The notes under the pieces are model-generated. The model did not search any database, had not been told where the DNA came from, and saw only the letters and a list, made by a program, of their open reading frames with translations. From an uncultured Clostridia bacterium (lineage in GTDB: Bacteria; Bacillota; Clostridia; Oscillospirales; Oscillospiraceae), in the NCBI GenBank assembly GCA_947176425.1, contig CAMWQV010000191.1, positions 1 to 5,368 on the forward strand: a stretch of 5,368 nucleotides of DNA. The letters run 5' to 3'. Positions 1-4,614 of the stretch are shown piece by piece (the first letter of the stretch is position 1; each line of letters opens with the position of its first letter). A program made the translations under genes and the position numbers.

Positions 1-2
1 GT

Positions 3-89
3 CCCTATGGCCGGGACAGCCCCTGCATGGGTATCTGCTACCGGAAATTATTACAGAACAGGAGGAAAAAAGAATCATGCAGCTCGTAA
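3..89 (+). CDS. Possible 3' end of the gene upstream of topB (partial)
   Basis: This frame enters the window open and stops at TAA 87-89, overlapping the topB start by 13 nt, a spacing usual in packed ICE operons. The visible C-terminus is about 28 residues, with the segment DSPCMGICYRKLL and a basic tail ending in CSS. I do not recognise the family. The two other + strand frames are also open across these 76 bases, so the choice rests only on a stop lying just inside topB. If real, topB would be translated in coupling with this gene, helped by its own strong ribosome binding site at 60-65. Confidence 0.3.
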   Translation, partial: PYGRDSPCMGICYRKLLQNRRKKESCSS

Positions 90-2194
90 TCGCGGAGAAA
101 CCGTCGGTTGCAATGTCCTTGTCGAAAGTGCTGGGAGCCAGCAGCAGACGGGAGGGGTATATGGAGGGGACCGGCTGGCTTGTGAGCTGGTGTATCGGCC
201 ATCTGACCGGCCTTGCCCCTGCGGACGCATACGACCCGCGTTACTCCAAGTGGAACTATGCCGACCTGCCGATCATCCCGGACCCCTGGCAGTATCAGGT
301 GCTGCCGGATACCAAAAAGCAGTTCGATATCCTGTGCCAGCTGATGAACCGGGATGATGTGGATACGGTGGTATGCGCTGCGGACGCCGGACGGGAAGGA
401 GAGCTGATTTTCCGGCTGACCTACAATCTGTGCGGCTGTAAGAAGCCGGTAAAACGGCTCTGGATATCTTCTATGGAAGAATCCGCTATCCGCAGAGGGT
501 TTGACCATCTGTCAGATGGACGGAATTACAACAATCTGTATCAAGCCGCCCTCTGCCGCGCAAAGGCCGACTGGCTCATTGGCATTAACGGGACGCGCCT
601 GTTTACCACATTGTATAAGGGCAAGACGCTGAATGTGGGCCGGGTTATGACACCCACCCTGGCGCTGCTGACAGAGCGGGAAGCGGCCATAGCCAATTTC
701 AAGAAGGAGAAATTCTATACCGTGGAACTGGATTTGCGGGAACTCCACGCGGCAAGCGAGAAATTTTCATCCAAAACGGACGCGGAAAAGCTGCGCACGG
801 CCTGTTTGGGGGCCGCTGCCGTGGTACAGTCCGTCAGCAGGAAGGACAAAACGGAGCGCCCACCGAAGCTGTACGACCTGACCACATTGCAGCGGGAGGC
901 CAACCGCCTGTTTGATTTTACCGCCCAGCAAACCCTGGATTATCTCCAAAGCCTGTATGAGAAGCGGCTTGCTACTTACCCCCGAACAGACAGCCGGTAT
1001 CTGACAGAAGATACGGCAGATTCTCTGCCTGCCCTGTGCCGGACGGTAGCGTCGGCGCTGGCCTTTGTGGAGGGCCAGCCGCTTGCCGTCAATGCTGTCC
1101 AGGTGATGGACAGCAGCAAGGTATCCGATCATCATGCCATTATTCCTACAGCGGAGATCGCCTGCGCCGACCTCACCGCCCTGCCCACTGGGGAACGCAA
1201 TATACTGTTTCTGATTGCCGTCCGGCTCCTGTGCGCCGTGGGCGAACCTCATACTTATGCGGAAACCGCCGTCACATTGGATTGTGGCGGTGTTTCTTTT
1301 ACCGCAAAGGGCAAAACAGTGACGGCAGACGGCTGGAAAGCAACCGAAAAAGCATTTCTCTCCACGTTGAAGCAGAAACCGAAGCAGGCGGAACAGGCTC
1401 CGGCACTCCCGGCACTGGCGGAGGGCCAGCAACTGGAGGGCATAGACGCGCTGCTGAAGCAGGGAACCACGTCGCCCCCTTCCAGATTTACGGAAGACAC
1501 GCTGCTTGCGGCGATGGAACACGCCAGCGCGGAGGACTTCGCCAAGCTGGAAGATGTAGAGCGTAGGGGGCTGGGAACACCCGCCACCCGCGCTGCCATC
1601 ATTGAAAAACTGGTGCGTTCTGGCTATGTGGAGCGGAAGGGGAAGCAGCTTCTTCCCACGGAAACGGGGATGGAGCTGATTCGCGTCATGCCCGACCAGT
1701 TAAAGTCCGCCCAACTGACCGCCCAATGGGAGGAACGGCTGGGGGCTGTAGAACGCGGGGAACTTGCCCCGGATGAGTTTATGGCCGGTATATCGGAAAT
1801 GATTTCCACTTTGGTGCAAACTTATACCGGCGTGAGCGCTGCATCCACCGCGCTGTCGCAGTCGGGCCGGACGGTGATCGGTGTCTGTCCCCGCTGTGGA
1901 AAAAATGTGGTGGAGGGCAAAAAGAGTTTCTTTTGTGAGGGCTATTACGACAAGCCGCCCTGCGGCTTTGCCATGTGGAAGAACGACCGCTTTTTCAGCA
2001 GCAAGAAAAAGGACCTCACGCCGAAAATTGCCGCCGCACTGTTAAAGAATGGCCGCGTCCGCCTGACGAAACTCTACTCGGAGAAAAAAGGCGTCCTGTA
2101 TGATGCTGTTGTAATACTGGACGACGACGGCGGCAAATTTGTCCGCTATAAGCTGGAATTTGACAACAAAACCAACGACAAGAAAGGAAAGTAA
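77..2194 (+). CDS. topB: DNA topoisomerase III (type IA), ICE-type TopB
   Basis: This enzyme cuts and rejoins one DNA strand through a tyrosyl-DNA intermediate, and in ICEs probably helps with single-strand processing or decatenation during transfer. The 705-residue protein shows the Toprim domain first (VIAEKPS at 4-10, with E7; AADAGREGE at 101-109, with D103 and E107). The DAG form of that second motif is common in Bacillota TopB. The catalytic tyrosine is Y301 in TYPRTDSRYL, followed by DHHAIIPT (351-358) and GLGTPATR (498-505). A C-terminal zinc ribbon has C604, C607, C620 and C629, and a basic tail follows. The ATG at 77 is chosen because AGGAGG at 60-65 lies 11 nt upstream. The gene is complete and 2 nt from the next. 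It is GC-rich compared with the right half of the window. Confidence 0.97.
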   Translation: MQLVIAEKPSVAMSLSKVLGASSRREGYMEGTGWLVSWCIGHLTGLAPADAYDPRYSKWNYADLPIIPDPWQYQVLPDTKKQFDILCQLMNRDDVDTVVCAADAGREGELIFRLTYNLCGCKKPVKRLWISSMEESAIRRGFDHLSDGRNYNNLYQAALCRAKADWLIGINGTRLFTTLYKGKTLNVGRVMTPTLALLTEREAAIANFKKEKFYTVELDLRELHAASEKFSSKTDAEKLRTACLGAAAVVQSVSRKDKTERPPKLYDLTTLQREANRLFDFTAQQTLDYLQSLYEKRLATYPRTDSRYLTEDTADSLPALCRTVASALAFVEGQPLAVNAVQVMDSSKVSDHHAIIPTAEIACADLTALPTGERNILFLIAVRLLCAVGEPHTYAETAVTLDCGGVSFTAKGKTVTADGWKATEKAFLSTLKQKPKQAEQAPALPALAEGQQLEGIDALLKQGTTSPPSRFTEDTLLAAMEHASAEDFAKLEDVERRGLGTPATRAAIIEKLVRSGYVERKGKQLLPTETGMELIRVMPDQLKSAQLTAQWEERLGAVERGELAPDEFMAGISEMISTLVQTYTGVSAASTALSQSGRTVIGVCPRCGKNVVEGKKSFFCEGYYDKPPCGFAMWKNDRFFSSKKKDLTPKIAAALLKNGRVRLTKLYSEKKGVLYDAVVILDDDGGKFVRYKLEFDNKTNDKKGK

Positions 2195-2196
2195 TC

Positions 2197-2583
2197 ATGA
2201 GTAAAGCGAAAAAATTTGACCGGTGCCTGAAAAATTTGTTTACCATCAGCGGCGCGACGTGCGAGGATTTGGCGCACCACCTGGGCGTTACTGTGCCGGT
2301 TGTGTGCCGCTGGGTGAACGGCCTGACCGTCCCGGATATGTACCAGTTCCGGGAGATCGCGCAGTTCTTCGGGATGCCCTACGACTGGTTCCTGGGCAGC
2401 GAGGACACGTTCCCGGATACGGAGGATTTGTCGGCATGGCTGGGACTGAGCGAGGAGACGGTGGACGGCCTGCTGATGCTGGCCGAAACGGAATCGGATG
2501 AAGTGATGGAAGCGCTGGACGATGCGGTCTATGCCCTGGTGTCGGCTGTCGCCGCTGTGCGGGAGGATGCGGACCATGCGTAA
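2197..2583 (+). CDS. XRE-family helix-turn-helix protein
   Basis: This is a probable DNA-binding regulator of the element. The 128-residue product has a Cro/C1-type helix-turn-helix over about residues 20-67: TCEDLAHHLGVTVPVVCRWV gives helices 2 and 3, and the region ends with the PYDWFLG segment typical of XRE domains (residues 61-67). The rest is acidic and probably helical (about 75-128), perhaps for dimerisation. The ATG at 2197 follows the topB stop by 2 nt, and its AAAGGA ribosome binding site (2183-2188) lies inside the end of topB, so the two are surely one transcript. It ends in ATGCGTAA, overlapping the next short frame. Binding sites and targets cannot be read from the window; an autoregulatory or ICE-control role is inference. 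Confidence 0.85.
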   Translation: MSKAKKFDRCLKNLFTISGATCEDLAHHLGVTVPVVCRWVNGLTVPDMYQFREIAQFFGMPYDWFLGSEDTFPDTEDLSAWLGLSEETVDGLLMLAETESDEVMEALDDAVYALVSAVAAVREDADHA

Positions 2584-2620
2584 CCGCCGGAACCAGGACA
2601 TCGCTGAAAAGGTGACGTGA
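2576..2620 (+). CDS. 14-codon bridging micro-ORF
   Basis: A very short frame (MRNRRNQDIAEKVT) starts at an ATG that overlaps the end of the XRE gene and stops at TGA 2618-2620, sharing one base with the ATG of the next gene. GGGAGG at 2561-2566 lies 9 nt upstream and is a better ribosome binding site than that of the following gene. It may be a coupling leader that carries ribosomes to 2620, or the stump of a shortened gene. The peptide is basic and has no recognisable domain. Overlap at both ends could also be chance in such a packed operon. Confidence 0.35.
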   Translation: MRNRRNQDIAEKVT

Positions 2621-2892
2621 TGGGACTGTCTAATCTGGAGCGCGAGACAATTCTGCTCTTTAACGAAGCAGAACGTACTGCCAGCGTCTATACTTACAAT
2701 GCGGCTCTGCAAAAGCAGTTATCGGAGCTGTGCGCCGCACATCCCGATCAGGTATGCCAGACCGGGGACAACGGCAGGGGCGGGCTGACTTTTGAACTGC
2801 CTAAAAAGTGGATTCGTGTGAAGCCGCCCCGTGTCCTCTCTCCCGCGCAGAGAGCGGTGTTGGACAGGATAAACCAGAACAAAGATACCTGA
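2620..2892 (+). CDS. Small ICE-associated protein of unknown function
   Basis: The 90-residue protein begins MGLSNLERETILLFNEAE and has a central GGLTFELPKKWIRVKPPR segment. I recall similar small proteins next to topB and XRE genes in Clostridia ICEs, where they carry uninformative or misleading names, but I know of no tested function. It has no signal peptide or membrane segment, so it is cytoplasmic. The N-terminal part looks helical and the lysine/arginine-rich middle could contact nucleic acid; both are inference. ATG 2620 is preferred over GTG 2617, because AAGGTGA (2609-2615) leaves 4 nt to the ATG but only 1 nt to the GTG. Its start overlaps the stop of the micro-ORF by one base, so it belongs to the topB operon. 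It is the last intact gene before the cargo segment. Confidence 0.75.
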   Translation: MGLSNLERETILLFNEAERTASVYTYNAALQKQLSELCAAHPDQVCQTGDNGRGGLTFELPKKWIRVKPPRVLSPAQRAVLDRINQNKDT

Positions 2893-2894
2893 AC

Positions 2895-2900
2895 AGGAGG
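2895..2900 (+). promoter_or_regulatory. Orphan ribosome binding site (AGGAGG) without a gene
   Basis: A perfect AGGAGG lies 2 nt after the stop of the small gene, in the ten-base context GAACAGGAGG (2891-2900) also found before topB (56-65). No ATG, GTG or TTG follows at a usable distance; instead the 3' end of the opposite-strand GNAT gene begins at 2921. It most likely served the next ICE gene, which was lost or displaced when the GNAT segment arrived. The left edge of that segment should therefore lie between about 2901 and 2920. Confidence 0.6.
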
Positions 2901-2920
2901 TATACGAGACAGATAATCCA

Positions 2921-3421
2921 TCAAAGTTCTTTGAGATAAAAGCGGTTCATCGTATTATGCTGTACTGATTCTGGCCTGTCGATCTGTTGAAAGCCAACTC
3001 TTTCATACAGTCGAATGGCTATCTCAAGATTTGTATGTGTTTCCAGGTATAGTTTCTTATATCCGGCTTTCCTGGCATAATCTTCTACAATTTGCACCAG
3101 ATATTTACTGATTCCCTTTCCTTTTGCTGCATCTGTCAGATACAGCTTTTGGAGTTCTGCGCAGTTGTCAAACCCATCAAATTCTGCGATACCGCACCCA
3201 CCAAGTATTTGTCCATCGCTATCTGTTACAATGAAATAATGCCTTTTGTCCGGCAGCATATTGTAGTATTTGCTGAGATGATCTAATTCTGGATCAAAAT
3301 AAACTGTTCCGGGTATGTTCAGATGAAATTCTTTCAAATTTGTTCTGATAATCTCCGCAATCAAGGAATCATCGGATTCTCTAATCGGGCGTATACAATG
3401 ATTTATTTCTAAAATGCTCAT
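2921..3421 (-). CDS. GNAT-family N-acetyltransferase (cargo)
   Basis: This is a probable acetyl-CoA-dependent acetyltransferase of 166 residues, the usual length for a single GNAT domain. The acetyl-CoA-binding motif A is LQKLYLTDAAKGKGIS (90-105), with the KGKG turn in place of the common R/QxxGxG, and the closing motif is AIRLYERVGF (135-144). The substrate cannot be read from the sequence; I see no match to the streptothricin or aminoglycoside acetyltransferases I know. ATG 3421 is chosen because AAGGTG (3427-3432 on the opposite strand) lies 5 nt upstream. It runs against the ICE operon, is AT-richer than topB, and has its own promoter (3455-3483) with a palindrome at the predicted start of transcription, so it looks like an imported, separately regulated cargo. 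I see no convincing terminator after its stop. Confidence 0.85.
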   Translation of the reverse strand: MSILEINHCIRPIRESDDSLIAEIIRTNLKEFHLNIPGTVYFDPELDHLSKYYNMLPDKRHYFIVTDSDGQILGGCGIAEFDGFDNCAELQKLYLTDAAKGKGISKYLVQIVEDYARKAGYKKLYLETHTNLEIAIRLYERVGFQQIDRPESVQHNTMNRFYLKEL

Positions 3422-3434
3422 TTTTTCACCTTCA

Positions 3435-3451
3435 AACCGTAAATTACGGTT
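3435..3451. promoter_or_regulatory. 17-nt palindromic operator candidate of the GNAT gene
   Basis: The palindrome has perfect 8-nt arms, AACCGTAA and TTACGGTT, around one central base. It lies between the -10 box (3455-3460) and the ribosome binding site (3427-3432) of the GNAT gene and spans the predicted transcription start near 3448. That position suits a repressor that blocks the polymerase, for example a dimer of a MarR- or TetR-type protein, but no such gene is in the window. As RNA it would form a weak hairpin at the 5' end of the message. Confidence 0.5.
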
Positions 3452-3454
3452 CTG

Positions 3455-3483
3455 ATTCTATCACAAATTTTGATCTGATTCAA
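3455..3483 (-). promoter_or_regulatory. Promoter of the GNAT gene
   Basis: Read on the minus strand, TTGAAT (3483-3478) and TAGAAT (3460-3455) are separated by 17 nt. Each hexamer is near the sigma-A consensus, and the spacing is ideal. The predicted start near 3448 gives a 5' leader of about 27 nt before the GNAT start codon. The fit with the neighbouring ribosome binding site makes it convincing. Confidence 0.7.
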
Positions 3484-3516
3484 TTTGTTTTGGCTGTAAA
3501 CCCAACAAATAAAATG

Positions 3517-3550
3517 CCGGGAAGGGACGGTCCATACTGTCCTTTCCCGG
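3517..3550 (+). promoter_or_regulatory. 15-bp hairpin upstream of the helicase start
   Basis: The arms 3517-3531 and 3536-3550 pair over 15 bp with loop CCAT. Two of the pairs are G-U, so the stem is fully paired only as + strand RNA. It is followed by a mixed pyrimidine run (TTCTTCTT) and then, after 26 nt, by the ribosome binding site of the helicase fragment. It could be a terminator or attenuator before the helicase gene, or a message-stabilising 5' stem. Lack of a clean U run argues against a strong terminator in this direction. On the minus strand an AT-rich run follows the stem, but no gene lies upstream of it there. Confidence 0.5.
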
Positions 3551-3586
3551 TTCTTCTTAAAATTTACCACGAAATGGAGGTCGTAC

Positions 3587-3721
3587 ATGGCAACAAAATT
3601 ACAGCAAGTATCCGAACTGGCTGACCAAACCGCCCGGTCTGTTACAAAGGATGTAGCGTCCTGGAAACAGTACCTGGACACCGCTTCCCGTCTCTACAAA
3701 GATGTATTCTGTAAAGGGTGA
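3587..3721 (+). pseudogene. N-terminal stump of the ICE helicase/methylase (SNF2-type) giant protein
   Basis: The first 38 codons (MATKLQQVSELADQTARSVT, then a segment ending in SWKQYLDTASRLYK) match what I know as the start of the very large helicase/DNA-methylase proteins of Tn1549-like elements, which normally exceed 2000 residues and continue with a YP-x-EQ-x-x-IYAQRPDA segment. Here the frame instead reads DVFCKG and stops at 3721, so homology ends near 3700. TGGAGG (3575-3580) lies 6 nt before the ATG, so the original start is intact and a 44-residue peptide could still be made. It has none of the helicase or methylase motifs and cannot act as the enzyme. The break marks a deletion or insertion edge. 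Family recognition is from memory of the N-terminus alone. Confidence 0.7.
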
Positions 3722-3806
3722 ATCTGAGACTTCGCCTAATACAACATAGCGGCTTGCTCGTTTGTGGTGAATGGCAGTTTGCGGAAAGGCGGTGATACCA
3801 GCAATA

Positions 3807-3845
3807 ACGCAGGTTCGAGCGTCAATTTGTCGCTTGAACTTGCGT
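3807..3845 (+). repeat. 15-bp hairpin with + strand G-U pairs
   Basis: The arms 3807-3821 and 3831-3845 pair over all 15 positions with a 9-nt loop. Two of the pairs (3812 with 3840, 3817 with 3835) are G-U, allowed in + strand RNA but mismatched in minus-strand RNA. No U run follows, so it is not a normal terminator. Confidence 0.55.
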
Positions 3846-3910
3846 AACATGAGACACAGTTCAAAATACAATTCTGATTTTATATTTGGTCAGCGCCATA
3901 GTGACGCTGC

Positions 3911-3941
3911 TGACGTGGCGGAAAAATTTTCCTCCACGTTA
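3911..3941. repeat. Interrupted hairpin
   Basis: The arms 3913-3918 and 3934-3939 (ACGTGG and CCACGT) form the outer stem, and after one C-T mismatch 3920-3924 pairs with 3928-3932. Two further outer pairs (3911 with 3941, and a G-U pair at 3912 with 3940) extend it. A smaller stem just to the left (3891-3895 with 3905-3909) could form beside it. Confidence 0.4.
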
Positions 3942-4049
3942 AATGATGCAACCCAAAATCAAACAGCCAATTTGGTCATATGATTCCATCTTGCATTTTT
4001 GCAATTTGGGGGACTGACCAAGCCCAATTTTGCATTATTGCCATATTTT

Positions 4050-4078
4050 TTCGGTCTGAGCCAATTTAACCGTATAAT
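4050..4078 (+). promoter_or_regulatory. Weak promoter candidate before the hairpin cluster
   Basis: A perfect TATAAT (4073-4078) lies in an AT-rich stretch, but the hexamer 17 nt upstream (4050-4055, TTCGGT) is a poor -35 box. If used, transcription would start near 4085 and run into the hairpins at 4172-4324 and on to tnpW. Confidence 0.25.
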
Positions 4079-4171
4079 AGAAATAGGCGAACAAGTTGGA
4101 TGGTTCCAAGAATTTTTCAAAATCTTTCTGAAAACAGTTCCGTTTTACCCTCGACTTTTTTCCTATTAGTG

Positions 4172-4208
4172 GGGGATAGTCTGGGAGCCGTGAAGTCCCT
4201 GCTACCCC
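4172..4208 (+). repeat. Bulged hairpin
   Basis: GGGG 4172-4175 pairs with CCCC 4205-4208, TAG 4177-4179 with CTA 4202-4204 (A4176 bulged), and GGGA 4183-4186 with TCCC 4196-4199, closing a 9-nt loop. It is the first of three hairpins in a row upstream of tnpW. Confidence 0.4.
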
Positions 4209-4217
4209 TTCAATCAA

Positions 4218-4267
4218 TTTGCTGTGTTTTTAAAACGGCGCTGAGCGCCGTTTTAGACGGCAGCAAA
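4218..4267 (+). terminator. Terminator-like hairpin, possibly bidirectional
   Basis: The inner stem is a perfect 11 bp (4231-4241 with 4245-4255, loop TGA), rich in GC at the tip and with four A-T pairs at the base, so each strand shows a TTTT run on its 3' side. An outer 7-bp stem, TTTGCTG 4218-4224 with CAGCAAA 4261-4267, encloses it. The U run is short and lies inside the stem base, so termination strength is uncertain. It could shield tnpW and the recombinase from read-through. Confidence 0.5.
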
Positions 4268-4282
4268 CAATACGGCACACGA

Positions 4283-4324
4283 GCCAGCTTTCGACTGCGA
4301 ATAACAACGCAGTCGGGGGCTGGC
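4283..4324 (+). repeat. 17-position hairpin upstream of tnpW
   Basis: GCCAGC 4283-4288 pairs with GCTGGC 4319-4324, and CGACTGCG 4292-4299 with CGCAGTCG 4308-4315, around an 8-nt loop. The TTT and GGG between the two stems can form three U-G pairs only in + strand RNA. No U run follows. It ends about 70 nt before tnpW and may be a leader structure or a DNA site for the recombination machinery. Confidence 0.55.
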
Positions 4325-4331
4325 GTTCTGT

Positions 4332-4360
4332 TTGCCTGAAACATCCATCAACATTATATC
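4332..4360 (+). promoter_or_regulatory. Weak promoter candidate for tnpW
   Basis: TTGCCT (4332-4337) and TATATC (4355-4360) are 17 nt apart, giving a predicted start near 4367 and a short leader to tnpW. The hexamers are only moderate matches. A small stem (TTGCGG 4366-4371 with CCGCAA 4376-4381) would sit at the very start of such a message. Confidence 0.3.
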
Positions 4361-4543
4361 ACGGGTTGCGGCCTACCGCAAGAAAGGAAGGAAATTATAA
4401 CTACAATTCAACCAGCAGAGAAGAACACTGCCACCATCTACCGGCGTATCGGTTCCACCACTTACAAAGTCAGGGTGCATTTCAGCGATACCACCCAAGA
4501 AACCATGAATGACAAAATTTTACATTTAATTCAGCATGAGGTC

Positions 4544-4572
4544 GTGACAAACGGCGCTGACTGTGGTATAAT
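4544..4572 (+). promoter_or_regulatory. Recombinase promoter (extended -10) inside tnpW
   Basis: GTGACA (4544-4549) and TATAAT (4567-4572) are 17 nt apart, and TGG just before the -10 gives an extended TGnTATAAT element. The predicted start near 4579 leaves a leader of about 36 nt to the recombinase ATG at 4615. It is the best + strand promoter in the right half of the window. Confidence 0.7.
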
Positions 4573-4583
4573 GCAGATACCAC
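4563..4583. promoter_or_regulatory. Inverted repeat over the recombinase -10 box
   Basis: GTGGTAT (4563-4569) and ATACCAC (4577-4583) form a perfect 7-bp inverted repeat with a 7-nt gap. The left arm includes the first half of the TATAAT box and the right arm covers the predicted start, so a protein bound here would block initiation. It could be an operator for an element-encoded regulator. Confidence 0.45.
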
Positions 4584-4614
4584 AAACGAGCCAGCCGCTT
4601 GAAGGGAGTTCAAC

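Larger units (their letters stand above)
3722..4396. other. Gene-free structured region between helicase stump and tnpW
   Basis: No reading frame here has a convincing start, ribosome binding site and recognisable product together. The sequence is AT-rich and crowded with inverted repeats: 3807-3845, 3911-3941, an imperfect one at 4001-4033, 4172-4208, 4218-4267 and 4283-4324. The hexamer CAATTT occurs six times in the same orientation (3823, 3968, 4002, 4025, 4062, 4215). It could be the leader region of tnpW, a structured RNA, or a patchwork of sequence left by the deletion that cut the helicase gene. The left part (about 3722-3870) also has a stop-free minus-strand frame that I do not recognise. 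Confidence 0.6.
4276..4595 (+). repeat. Direct repeat flanking tnpW (two copies of a 13-mer)
   Basis: CACACGAGCCAGC at 4276-4288 and CAAACGAGCCAGC at 4583-4595 match at 12 of 13 positions in the same orientation. The first copy forms the left side of the hairpin 4283-4324; the second lies between the recombinase promoter and its ribosome binding site. The span given runs from the first copy to the end of the second. Confidence 0.5.

Noticed and set aside
7..357. A + strand 116-codon frame at the left edge.
   Set aside because: It overlaps the well-supported topB start in another frame, and its product has no recognisable features.
767..1522. A long minus-strand frame of 251 codons.
   Set aside because: It lies entirely antisense to topB, whose conserved motifs fix the coding strand; GC-rich genes often give such mirror frames.
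2921..2934. TCAAAG and CTTTGA at the 3' end of the GNAT gene as a terminator.
   Set aside because: Only six pairs with a two-base loop and no U run on the minus strand; it would not terminate transcription.
3599..3871. A minus-strand 90-codon frame with a protein-like left part.
   Set aside because: Its end is antisense to the helicase stump, it crosses the junction near 3700, it has no clear ribosome binding site and I recognise nothing in it. The non-helicase part (3722-3871) is worth a search but cannot be supported.
3861..3899. On the minus strand a short frame begins MALTKYKI, like the start of some type I restriction specificity subunits.
   Set aside because: Only eight residues resemble that family, a stop follows at codon 13, and there is no ribosome binding site at a usable distance. 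Too little to call a fragment.
3771..3983. A + strand 70-codon frame after the helicase stump.
   Set aside because: No ribosome binding site or known domain, and much of it is made by inverted repeats.
4035..4217. A minus-strand 60-codon frame between the helicase stump and tnpW.
   Set aside because: No ribosome binding site, no recognisable domain, and it overlaps a hairpin and a + strand promoter candidate.
4100..4339. A + strand 79-codon frame upstream of tnpW.
   Set aside because: It runs through three hairpins, its start has no ribosome binding site, and the peptide looks random.
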